Of a DNA stretch of 5,138 nt, positions 1 to 5,138 are shown in pieces. The stretch covers positions 1 to 5,138 of the forward strand of contig JAHDSP010000154.1 in the NCBI GenBank assembly GCA_018432645.1, read 5' to 3'. The notes beneath the pieces are model-generated. The model did no database searches and was not told the origin of the DNA. It was given only the letters and a program-made list of their open reading frames with translations. Made by a program: the position numbers and the translations under genes. This DNA comes from Bacteroidales bacterium (GTDB lineage: Bacteria > Bacteroidota > Bacteroidia > Bacteroidales > DTU049). Position 1 is the first letter of the stretch; every line of letters starts with the position of its first letter.

Positions 1-39
1 CGTTTAAGATAATAATTTTTTTTATTCGATTTTTTTTAT

Positions 40-47
40 TACTTTTG
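40..47 (+). promoter_or_regulatory. Candidate Bacteroidota -7 promoter element for rpsP-rimM-trmN6
   Basis: TACTTTTG is a full match to TAnnTTTG, the -7 element recognised by the primary sigma factor in Bacteroidota. Transcription would start around 53-54, giving a leader of about 29 nt before the rpsP ATG. No clear -33 TTG/TTTG is seen at the expected distance; that stretch is mostly T. This is the only full match I found upstream of the operon, so I infer it drives all three genes. Confidence 0.5.
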
Positions 48-82
48 CATTCTAAAATTTATTAAATTTTTAAATTAATTTT

Positions 83-610
83 ATGTCAACAAGAATCAGA
101 TTACAACGTAGAGGGAAAAAACATCAGCCATTTTATACTATTGTAGTGGCTGATAGTAGAGCACCACGTGATGGGCGGTTTATAGAAAGATTAGGATTTT
201 ATGATCCTTTAACTGATCCTGCAACCATCGAAATAAATATTGAGCGTGCTTTATATTGGTTACAAGTAGGTGCCCAACCTAGTGAAACCGTTAGATCTTT
301 AATGTCTCATAAAGGCATCATGCTTAAGTTTCATTTATTGAAAGGCGTTCAAAAAGGTGCTCTCACAGAAGAACAAGCTGAACAAAAATTTCAACAATGG
401 CTTAAAGAAAAAGAACAACGTATTAATAAATTAAAAGAAGCTAATTTATTAAAAGAAAAACAAATTGGCCAACAACGATTAGAGCATGAAAAACAAGTTA
501 GATTAAAAAGAGAACAATTATTAGCTGAAAGATTAGCTGCTAAAGCTGAAAAGGAAGTTAATGCTAATGTTAAATCAGAAGAGCCAGAGAGTGATTCTGA
601 AGAAAATTAG
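83..610 (+). CDS. rpsP: 30S ribosomal protein S16 with long C-terminal extension
   Basis: S16 is a small-subunit ribosomal protein that binds 16S rRNA in the 5'/platform region and helps 30S assembly. The S16 core is plain at residues 1 to about 85: it opens [17 protein letters not shown], followed by [18 protein letters not shown] and NPAT-like DPATIEI, then [16 protein letters not shown]. The protein has 175 residues against about 80-90 in most bacteria. Residues 95-165 form a charged Lys/Glu/Gln-rich probable coiled coil, and the tail from 164 is acidic ([10 protein letters not shown]). This extension is common in Bacteroidota S16 and places the organism. The ATG at 83 is chosen because the family's conserved N-terminus starts there; no Shine-Dalgarno is visible, as usual in the phylum. 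It is first in an operon with rimM, 17 nt upstream of it. Identification is secure; the role of the extension is unknown. Confidence 0.97.
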   Translation: MSTRIRLQRRGKKHQPFYTIVVADSRAPRDGRFIERLGFYDPLTDPATIEINIERALYWLQVGAQPSETVRSLMSHKGIMLKFHLLKGVQKGALTEEQAEQKFQQWLKEKEQRINKLKEANLLKEKQIGQQRLEHEKQVRLKREQLLAERLAAKAEKEVNANVKSEEPESDSEEN

Positions 611-627
611 TTCTATCTCTTTGTTTC

Positions 628-1167
628 ATGTTTTTCCCTGATAGTAATTCTCTAATTAATATAGGAAAAATTGTAAAAACTTTTGGAATTAATGGTCATT
701 TGATCATTAATTCCAATTTTTTTTTAAATATTGATTTTAATAAAACACAATCAATATTCGCTTATTGGGATTATTGCTATGTGCCTTTGGTTATTGAAGA
801 TTATGAGCAGAGATCTGATGATCTATTTTTAATAAAATTTCAATTAATTGATAATATAACTGTTGCAGAACAACTGTCTAATACTAAAATATTTGCTTTC
901 AAAAAATATATTGTTTTGGATGATGTCAATTTATATGATTCTCCAGAGCGATTAATGAATTTCGATGTAATAGATAAACATTTTGGTAGTTTAGGCATAG
1001 TGGTAGGTATTCTACAGGGGGCTGCTCCACAATTAGAGGTGTCTAAAGGTGATAAAACTATTTTTATACAATTCATCCCAGAATATATCTTTAAAATCGA
1101 GTGGAATAAAAAAATTGTCTTTGTAAATCTGCCAGAGCAGTTATTTGAATTTTATGAACTTAAGTAA
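628..1167 (+). CDS. rimM: Ribosome maturation factor RimM
   Basis: RimM is an assembly factor for the 30S head; it binds S19 and is needed for efficient 16S rRNA processing. At 179 aa it has the family's normal length. The N-terminal RimM domain begins at residues 11-24 with the signature NIGKIVKTFGINGHL, and VAEQLSNTKIFA (79-90) matches the conserved end of that domain. The C-terminal PRC-barrel spans about 110-175: FDVIDKHFGSLGIVVGI, then FIPEYIFKIEWNKKIVFVNLPEQL. Two positions differ from the usual consensus: the Asp in the 'iD...k.i.v' strand is Glu158, and the terminal 'PEGL' is PEQL (169-172). Both look tolerable. The rpsP-rimM neighbourhood is conserved across bacteria and supports the call. 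The gene lies 17 nt after rpsP, has no Shine-Dalgarno, and its end overlaps the next gene. A terminator-like hairpin with a T9 tract lies within codons 19-33 and may limit its expression. Confidence 0.95.
   Translation: MFFPDSNSLINIGKIVKTFGINGHLIINSNFFLNIDFNKTQSIFAYWDYCYVPLVIEDYEQRSDDLFLIKFQLIDNITVAEQLSNTKIFAFKKYIVLDDVNLYDSPERLMNFDVIDKHFGSLGIVVGILQGAAPQLEVSKGDKTIFIQFIPEYIFKIEWNKKIVFVNLPEQLFEFYELK
683..725 (+). terminator. Terminator-like hairpin plus T9 tract inside the start of rimM (possible attenuator)
   Basis: The arms 683-694 (TTGGAATTAATG) and 705-716 (CATTAATTCCAA) are perfect 12-bp complements. Inside them, G695-T704 (wobble in RNA), T696-A703 and C697-G702 extend the stem to 15 pairs closing a four-base loop (698-701). 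Nine T residues follow immediately (717-725). This is the layout of a Rho-independent terminator on the + strand, though mostly A-U paired. It lies in codons 19-33 of rimM, where translation would normally disrupt it. I infer it could act as a conditional terminator between rpsP and rimM/trmN6. A chance result of AT-rich coding sequence is the alternative. Confidence 0.4.
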
Positions 1168-1870
1168 GCCTTTTTATTTCAAACAATTTACTATTTATGA
1201 TGATTTATCTACTATGAAAGTAAATACTGATGGTGTATTACTTGGTGCTTTAGCTCCAGTAGATAATTATCAGAATATTTTAGAAATAGGTTGTGGTGCT
1301 GGATATATTTCTATCATGCTTGCTCAGAATAATCTAAATGCTAGCATCACTGCCATAGATATTGATCATCAATCTATTGCTCAGGCTAATTATAATTTTA
1401 GAAATTGTAGCTGGGCTAATAGACTCTCTGCATATAACATCTCATTAGAAGATTTTGCTAAATTTTCTTTTAATGTTTTTGATTTAATTATTTCTAATCC
1501 TCCTTTTTATTTAGAAAATTATAGATCTATAAAGTCTCAAAATTTAATAGCAAAGCATAGCACTGTTTTAGATTTTTCTAATTTTTTATCTTTGTCTTCT
1601 ACTCTAATGAATGACTATAGCAAACTTTGTATTATTTTATCTGCGAAATCTTATAATGCTATTATATCGTTAGCTAGAGATTATTGTTTATTCATTTCTA
1701 AGCAAATAAACATCATTCCTCGTAAAAATAAAAAAATTTCAAGAGTTATTTTGTTTTTAGAAAAACATTTAGTTTATCCTATAGAAGTTGGTAATTTAAT
1801 TATTAGAAATGAAGATCTATCTTATACTAATGATTTTTTAGAATTAACAAAAGATTTTTTACTATTATAA
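1154..1870 (+). CDS. trmN6: tRNA1(Val) (adenine(37)-N6)-methyltransferase, TrmN6/YfiC family
   Basis: A class I SAM-dependent methyltransferase that in Escherichia coli (YfiC) makes N6-methyladenosine at position 37 of tRNA1(Val). The family hallmarks appear in order, numbering from ATG 1154: FKQFTIYDDLSTMKVNTDGVLLGA (9-32), SAM-binding motif I LEIGCGAG (43-50), AIDID (67-71) at the end of strand 2, the amino-methyltransferase motif IV SNPPFY (114-119), and the C-terminal LIIRNEDLSYTNDFLELTKDF typical of YfiC. Length is 238 aa, close to the family's usual size. Start choice: ATG 1154 places the conserved FxFKQF near residue 8; an in-frame TTG at 1145 would add three residues and is less likely. 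The gene overlaps the end of rimM by 14 nt in another frame, suggesting translational coupling in the rpsP operon. The family is secure; the exact target tRNA in this organism is inferred from homology. Confidence 0.9.
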   Translation: MNLSKPFYFKQFTIYDDLSTMKVNTDGVLLGALAPVDNYQNILEIGCGAGYISIMLAQNNLNASITAIDIDHQSIAQANYNFRNCSWANRLSAYNISLEDFAKFSFNVFDLIISNPPFYLENYRSIKSQNLIAKHSTVLDFSNFLSLSSTLMNDYSKLCIILSAKSYNAIISLARDYCLFISKQINIIPRKNKKISRVILFLEKHLVYPIEVGNLIIRNEDLSYTNDFLELTKDFLLL

Positions 1871-1884
1871 ATTGTGAGAGTTAG

Positions 1885-1910
1885 AAAAATTGTAATAGAT
1901 AATATTACAA
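1885..1910 (-). terminator. Probable intrinsic terminator of the surface-protein operon, in the convergent gap
   Basis: Arms 1890-1897 and 1903-1910 are perfect 8-bp complements (TTGTAATA / TATTACAA) around a 5-nt loop. Read on the - strand, the stem is followed directly by TTTTT (complement of 1889-1885). The TAA stop of the 430-aa gene (1905-1907) lies inside the stem. On the + strand the next T run (1920-1926) begins about nine bases after the stem, so the element may also end the trmN6 transcript, less efficiently. The stem has one G-C pair and is weak, but its position between converging genes supports the call. Confidence 0.55.
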
Positions 1911-3197
1911 GATTTCTAGTTTTTTTATTTCTTTATTAGTCCTAGTATAAACGTCGATTAAATATATAGCTGGTGCTAAATCATCAATATTTATAAATAT
2001 TTTTTCATATGAATTCTCACAATTACCGGTAACTCTTTTAATCAGTTTCCCATTGATGTCATATAAATTAATAAAATAAGGTTCATTAATTTGATCTTGC
2101 AGAGAAATAATTATTCTATTATTATCTGTGTTTATAGATATTTGAGAGATTTCACTATTATTACTACACATTACAACATCAGAGCCTATTATAGAATATG
2201 AATTATTGTAATCATATTGAGTAAGTCTGTAATATACTTTAGTATTATTTTCGACTTTGTCATCTACATATGAATAATTAGAAAGTGTATTAGTAGTACC
2301 AGCACCTTGTATATAAGCTACTGTTTGCCAATTTGTTGCATCATAGCTACGTTCTATTAAATAATAATCGCAATTAATTTCGGAAGCAGTTTGCCATTCT
2401 ATCACGGGAAATGCTCCATTACATTCTACTTTAAAATACAATAATGTTACTGGAAGAGGATTATTTTTATCTACTAGCACCCATGTATAGAAACCACCAT
2501 CATTAGCTCCCAGAGAAACTCCTGAAACAGTATTGTTTGTAGTATTTACCGTACCTAAATAGCCATATCCATGACTAAGATCATACATATCTGGAATCCA
2601 TGAATACGTACTACCATTGTTTAACCCTATACCCCAGAATTGTGCTACTAAATTAGACTCTGTAATAGTATTAGGAGATGCAATCTCTGCATCTCTATAT
2701 GTAAATGTAAGTGTAACTGTAGGCTCTGTAGTCCATCCATCTTTTCTGAGAATCCAAAATCTATCTGCTGCCAATAATGAAGCATCTGTACCTGTAATAC
2801 TTGAATTCATATGTGTAACTGCTGGAGATACTGTAGGATACGGTGTATTATCTGAAGCTACTGCTCTAGTACTAGCTATTAATCCGCCCGAGCTACTGCC
2901 AGCATTAGTAATCTGATAAGTAAAATTTAATCTAGTGCCTGAATATCCGAAAGGGATAACATAAGTACCCGTACTATTATTTATTCGCCAATAAACTCTA
3001 TTAAGATCACTCTCGCTCTGTATATATCCTGTACCAGTGCCACCAAGTGTAATACCCACAGTGCTAGGTTCATTAATTGAAAGCACTGCACCATCATTTA
3101 TGCTAACTACACCATCGTTAATAGTCAGACGTCCTTGTTGCCCATGGAGTGTGCTTACGATTATAAAAAAAATTATAAATATATTAAACCAACGCAT
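1905..3197 (-). CDS. Secreted protein with Fn3-like segment and T9SS type A C-terminal sorting domain
   Basis: Predicted cargo of the type IX secretion system, delivered to the outer surface or medium. Residues 1-19 are a Sec signal peptide: Arg2, a hydrophobic core (FNIFIIFFIIV), and probable cleavage before Gln20. Residues 23-45 hold a short INDG-type repeat. Residues 55-240 are a β-rich Ser/Thr/Asn/Gly region with the phrases VYWRINNSTGTYVIPFGYS (68-86) and NTPYP (117-121), a pattern I recognise from many uncharacterised Bacteroidota surface proteins. Residues 247-342 (PLPVTLLYFKVECNG, EWQTASEINCDYYLIERS, YYRLTQYDY) are the Fn3-like segment that commonly precedes T9SS sorting domains. Residues about 352-430 are the sorting domain, with NLYDINGKLIKRV, LAPAIYLIDVYT and the terminal basic/hydrophobic KKLEIL. 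No catalytic motif is seen, so the function is unknown. It lies 11 nt downstream of the 571-aa gene and is probably cotranscribed with it. Confidence 0.88.
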   Translation of the reverse strand: MRWFNIFIIFFIIVSTLHGQQGRLTINDGVVSINDGAVLSINEPSTVGITLGGTGTGYIQSESDLNRVYWRINNSTGTYVIPFGYSGTRLNFTYQITNAGSSSGGLIASTRAVASDNTPYPTVSPAVTHMNSSITGTDASLLAADRFWILRKDGWTTEPTVTLTFTYRDAEIASPNTITESNLVAQFWGIGLNNGSTYSWIPDMYDLSHGYGYLGTVNTTNNTVSGVSLGANDGGFYTWVLVDKNNPLPVTLLYFKVECNGAFPVIEWQTASEINCDYYLIERSYDATNWQTVAYIQGAGTTNTLSNYSYVDDKVENNTKVYYRLTQYDYNNSYSIIGSDVVMCSNNSEISQISINTDNNRIIISLQDQINEPYFINLYDINGKLIKRVTGNCENSYEKIFINIDDLAPAIYLIDVYTRTNKEIKKLEIL

Positions 3198-3208
3198 AAT
3201 TTTATTTA

Positions 3209-4924
3209 TTACTGATTTTTGGTTTTATTAATATTTATGTTTTTTTTATCTAAGGATTCTACTTCCTTAATTTCTCTATTAATAGCCTTTACCTCTTTAG
3301 TTTCTTCAGTCTCTAATGGGCCAGGTGCAGGTCCGAAACGTACATCTGCATATTTAGAAATAATATTACCATTTTCATCCACTTCATCAGCTCTATTAGC
3401 TGTAACTGTCCACACGAATTTAGCATTTGAGCTGCCACCATTTAGCTCTATAACATCAAAACCTGTTTTTGTCTTATTTGTTACATATACACCATAGCAG
3501 TCGTCCTCTAATTGAATAAACACACGTAATGGATGTTTTTCATTTATTATAACATTTTTTACAAAATCAGGATCTAGCTCTATATGAGCCTTACCATTAA
3601 CAAGTTGTCCTTCTCCATAATCTTGAAAATAAATCTCTGGTGCTTCAGGACAATATAAATTTACTCTTTCTCCAGCTGTATTTTTTACTATTGTAGATAC
3701 AGTACCTGAACCATTAATTTTATAATTTGTACTATTATAAATTCCTCCAACATATGCATATGCAGAACCACCATGTGTAAAATATCCTCCAAACGTACCA
3801 TCACCTGATTTTGTGGCTTTACCATAAACACCTATTGTACTTCCAGTGAAAGCACCACCTGAACCATTGACTAAGTATGAAGGACCTACATTATTACCAG
3901 CACCAATAACACCAGTTCCTCTTGAATTTTTTGCTATACTATATGAGCCAGTATTAGTACCAATGAAACAACCACCTGAACCACCGGTGAAGGATGTAGC
4001 AGCTTGATTATTACCAATACCTACAACACCTGTACCATTTGTAGCTGCACTCCATCCCAATGCTCCCCAGCTATCAGAAGTAGTATTCCCATAACCAAAA
4101 ACACCCACATTTGTACTTGCAAAAGCACCACCTACACCACCTGTTATATAATTTGGCGTTAAATTATTTCCAGCTGCTAATATACCATTTCCACCGGTAT
4201 GGTAGTTTATAGCAAAAATAGCCTGTCCTGTTCCTGCTGCCGAGCTATCATCAGCATACACACCTGTACCACCCATGGCACTCCCAAAAACACCATATCC
4301 ACTTGATGTTACTCCTAATATAGATATTCCACCACTAGCAGAATTATATCCATACACTCCTGCTCCAGATGCCTGATTTGTTAAACCATTTATAGCAAAT
4401 GGATAGGTAGAGTTACCCTGCACTTCTAATAGATCACCAGAATAGTTTGCTGTGGTCCTATTTATTAGCACTTGTCCATTAGATAATATACGAGAACGTT
4501 CGGTATTATTTGTCCTTATCACTAAGGGCTGGTCATCTGTTGTACCTAAAAAATTAGTCGTAGGAGTAGTGCCCGCATTACCTGTAAGCAGCCAAGATAC
4601 TTTATCATCTACAGCTAATAGACGCATCCATTTACTACCTGTCCAATAATAATAACCTGGAGTTACATTATTAGGAGCAGTGCCCGCTGTTGCTGTATTA
4701 TATACTAAAAGACTAGTAGCAGGCGATGCTATAGTAGTATTATCAGTAGTACTTGATAATGATACCCTCGGTATCAGCAAACCTTTATTAGAAGCTTTTA
4801 CTTCTAACATAGCCGATGCATCTGGCGTGATAGCCACATCTGATATACCTATATTCTGAGCATTAATACTTTGAGATAAAAGTATTAATGCTAATAATAA
4901 TAGAATAAATTTTTTCATAATCAT
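3209..4924 (-). CDS. Exported glycine-rich repeat protein, putative surface fibre
   Basis: No enzyme family is recognised. Residues 1-22 are a Sec signal peptide (MIMKK, then FILLLLALILL) with likely cleavage before Gln23. Residues 24-56 (ISDVAITPDASAMLEVKASNKGLLIPRVSL) and 90-103 (GYYYWTGSKWMRLL) form an N-terminal module widespread in Bacteroidota surface proteins. Residues 111-155 (WLLTGNAGTTPTTNFLGTTDD, then IRTNN, NGQVLIN) are a phrase also common in fibre-like proteins. Residues about 185-395 are Gly/Ser/Asn-rich with short β-type units, including three longer repeats. Residues 424-540 form a distinct module (CPEAPEIYFQDYGEGQLVNGKAHIELD, HPLRVFIQLEDDCYGVYVTNKT, GFDVIEL, ANRADE) that I recall at the end of uncharacterised exported proteins. 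A polar Glu/Lys/Asn tail (541-571) follows. No T9SS sorting domain is visible, unlike its operon partner. Start: ATG 4924; ATG 4918 (Met3) would also keep the signal peptide. A structural or adhesive role is inferred from composition only. Confidence 0.85.
   Translation of the reverse strand: MIMKKFILLLLALILLSQSINAQNIGISDVAITPDASAMLEVKASNKGLLIPRVSLSSTTDNTTIASPATSLLVYNTATAGTAPNNVTPGYYYWTGSKWMRLLAVDDKVSWLLTGNAGTTPTTNFLGTTDDQPLVIRTNNTERSRILSNGQVLINRTTANYSGDLLEVQGNSTYPFAINGLTNQASGAGVYGYNSASGGISILGVTSSGYGVFGSAMGGTGVYADDSSAAGTGQAIFAINYHTGGNGILAAGNNLTPNYITGGVGGAFASTNVGVFGYGNTTSDSWGALGWSAATNGTGVVGIGNNQAATSFTGGSGGCFIGTNTGSYSIAKNSRGTGVIGAGNNVGPSYLVNGSGGAFTGSTIGVYGKATKSGDGTFGGYFTHGGSAYAYVGGIYNSTNYKINGSGTVSTIVKNTAGERVNLYCPEAPEIYFQDYGEGQLVNGKAHIELDPDFVKNVIINEKHPLRVFIQLEDDCYGVYVTNKTKTGFDVIELNGGSSNAKFVWTVTANRADEVDENGNIISKYADVRFGPAPGPLETEETKEVKAINREIKEVESLDKKNININKTKNQ
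3815..4189 (-). repeat. Three in-protein repeats (GNN...GxGGxF type) in the 571-aa protein
   Basis: Three units in the putative fibre protein begin near residues 246, 296 and 335. Each has a Gly-rich β segment ending GNN (252-254, 304-306, 343-345) and then, exactly 16 residues after the GNN glycine, the Phe of a GxGGxF motif (Phe268, Phe320, Phe359). The units are 52 and 39 residues apart; the longer spacing holds an additional short Gly-rich piece (GVFGYGN to GALGWSAA). The DNA copies have diverged, so these are old protein repeats rather than recent duplications. Regular Gly/β units of this kind suit a β-solenoid or trimeric fibre, which is inference. Confidence 0.7.
4859..4892 (-). repeat. 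14-bp perfect inverted repeat within signal-peptide codons
   Basis: Arms 4859-4872 (AGCATTAATACTTT) and 4879-4892 (AAAGTATTAATGCT) are perfectly complementary around a 6-nt spacer (4873-4878). In the mRNA of the 571-aa gene this is a stem-loop beginning about 32 nt after the start codon and covering codons 11-22 (ALILLSQSINA), ending at the predicted cleavage site. There is no T tract after it, so it does not look like a terminator. A role in translation initiation, mRNA stability or protein binding to the DNA dyad is possible but unproven. Confidence 0.55.
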
Positions 4925-4941
4925 TTTTATTTTTTTATTTA

Positions 4942-4949
4942 CAAAATTA
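4942..4949 (-). promoter_or_regulatory. Candidate -7 promoter element for the surface-protein operon
   Basis: On the - strand this reads TAATTTTG, a full match to the Bacteroidota TAnnTTTG element. The start of transcription would fall near 4935, leaving a leader of only about 10 nt before ATG 4924, or 16 nt before ATG 4918. The nearest upstream TTG (complement of 4981-4983) is 31 nt away, too far for a standard -33 box. In sequence this AT-rich, a chance match is quite possible. Confidence 0.35.
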
Positions 4950-4998
4950 ATAAAAAAAAATTAATATATAATAAATTTTACAATATTAAAATAAAATA

Positions 4999-5032
4999 TT
5001 TGGCTCTATTAAAAAAAAATGTTGTAATTTTA
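4999..5032 (+). promoter_or_regulatory. Candidate promoter for the partial gene at the right edge
   Basis: TTTG at 4999-5002 and TAATTTTA at 5025-5032 resemble the Bacteroidota -33 (TTTG) and -7 (TAnnTTTG) boxes with a 22-nt spacer; the -7 differs at its last base. The start site would lie near 5039, about 10 nt before the ATG at 5049. The -7 box lies within a dyad TTGTAA-N2-TTACAA (5022-5035), which could be an operator or chance. Confidence 0.35.
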
Positions 5033-5048
5033 CAAAAAAAAGAAAAAC

Positions 5049-5138
5049 ATGGATAAAATAGAGCGAATAATAGAATTATTTGAGCAATCGACGATATCAG
5101 AACAGTTAAAGATATTATATGAGCTTAAAAGGAGACAA
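5049..5138 (+). CDS. N-terminal fragment of an unrecognised protein (runs off the window)
   Basis: An ATG at 5049 opens a frame of 30 codons that remains open to the end of the window: MDKIERIIELFEQSTISEQL and then KILYELKRRQ. The segment is charged and amphipathic, probably helical, with no signal peptide, so a cytoplasmic product is likely. I do not recognise the family; too little is present. It is divergent from the surface-protein operon across a 124-nt AT-rich gap with a plausible promoter at 4999-5032. There is no Shine-Dalgarno, only an A-rich stretch before the ATG, as for the other genes here. Confidence 0.6.
   Translation, partial: MDKIERIIELFEQSTISEQLKILYELKRRQ

Noticed and set aside
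54..70. AT-only inverted repeat AAAATTT-ATT-AAATTTT in the rpsP leader
   Set aside because: It has no G-C pairs, a 3-nt loop and sits in nearly pure A/T sequence. It is expected by chance, and I cannot support an S16 autoregulatory leader.
840..1076. 78-codon open frame on the - strand
   Set aside because: It lies wholly antisense to the conserved rimM coding region and shows no family features.
1986..2001. 16-bp AT-only palindrome AATATTTATAAATATT
   Set aside because: It lies inside the T9SS sorting-domain codons, has no G-C pairs and no flanking signal, so it is likely compositional.
2617..2916. Open frame on the + strand opposite the 430-aa protein (similar ones at 3037-3231, 3219-3497 and 4452-4649)
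   Set aside because: Each lies antisense to well-supported exported-protein genes, has no recognisable domain and a composition that mirrors the opposite strand's codons.
3815..4189. Possibility that the Gly-rich repeats are a CRISPR-like or recent DNA tandem array
   Set aside because: Nucleotide copies are diverged, unit spacing is uneven, and the reading frame is continuous; this is protein-level repetition.
4760..4776. 7-bp inverted repeat TGATACC-CTC-GGTATCA
   Set aside because: Short, with a 3-nt loop and no T run, within the coding sequence of the 571-aa protein. It is consistent with chance.
1..5138. tRNA/rRNA genes, insertion sequences, attachment sites
   Set aside because: No cloverleaf, rRNA segment, transposase or integrase motif, or terminal repeats with target duplications were seen on either strand by eye.

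Overview
The window looks like chromosomal DNA from a low-GC member of the Bacteroidota (Bacteroidetes), by eye roughly 30-35% GC. Three things point there. Ribosomal protein S16 carries the long charged C-terminal extension usual in that phylum. One secreted protein ends in a type IX secretion (T9SS) type A sorting domain, and both secreted proteins use segments typical of Bacteroidota surface proteins. Gene starts lack Shine-Dalgarno sequences, and copies of the phylum's -7 promoter element (TAnnTTTG) lie upstream of genes. The presence of T9SS cargo argues against the most reduced insect endosymbionts. I cannot name the genus.

Left part (1-1870, + strand): a compact translation operon. A -7 element at 40-47 precedes rpsP (83-610), then rimM (628-1167, 17 nt gap), then a trmN6/yfiC-type tRNA methyltransferase (1154-1870, overlapping rimM by 14 nt). 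The products are a 30S ribosomal protein, a 30S maturation factor that binds near the 30S head, and a tRNA modification enzyme. The first codons of rimM contain a strong inverted repeat followed by nine T residues (683-725). It has the shape of an intrinsic terminator and could lower rimM/trmN6 output relative to rpsP.

Middle and right part (1905-4924, - strand): two genes for exported proteins 11 nt apart, read towards the translation operon. The upstream one (3209-4924, 571 aa) is a glycine-rich, repeat-containing presumed surface fibre with a distinctive C-terminal module. The downstream one (1905-3197, 430 aa) is a T9SS cargo protein with an Fn3-like segment and a C-terminal sorting domain. 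They probably form one transcription unit ending at a short AT-rich hairpin (1885-1910) that contains the last gene's stop codon. A 14-bp perfect inverted repeat sits in the signal-peptide codons of the 571-aa gene.

Right edge (4925-5138): a 124-nt AT-rich divergent intergenic region holds a candidate promoter for each direction. It is followed by the first 30 codons of an unrecognised + strand gene that runs off the window. I see no tRNA, rRNA, CRISPR, insertion sequence or phage integration signature. No stretch above 300 nt lacks a gene.
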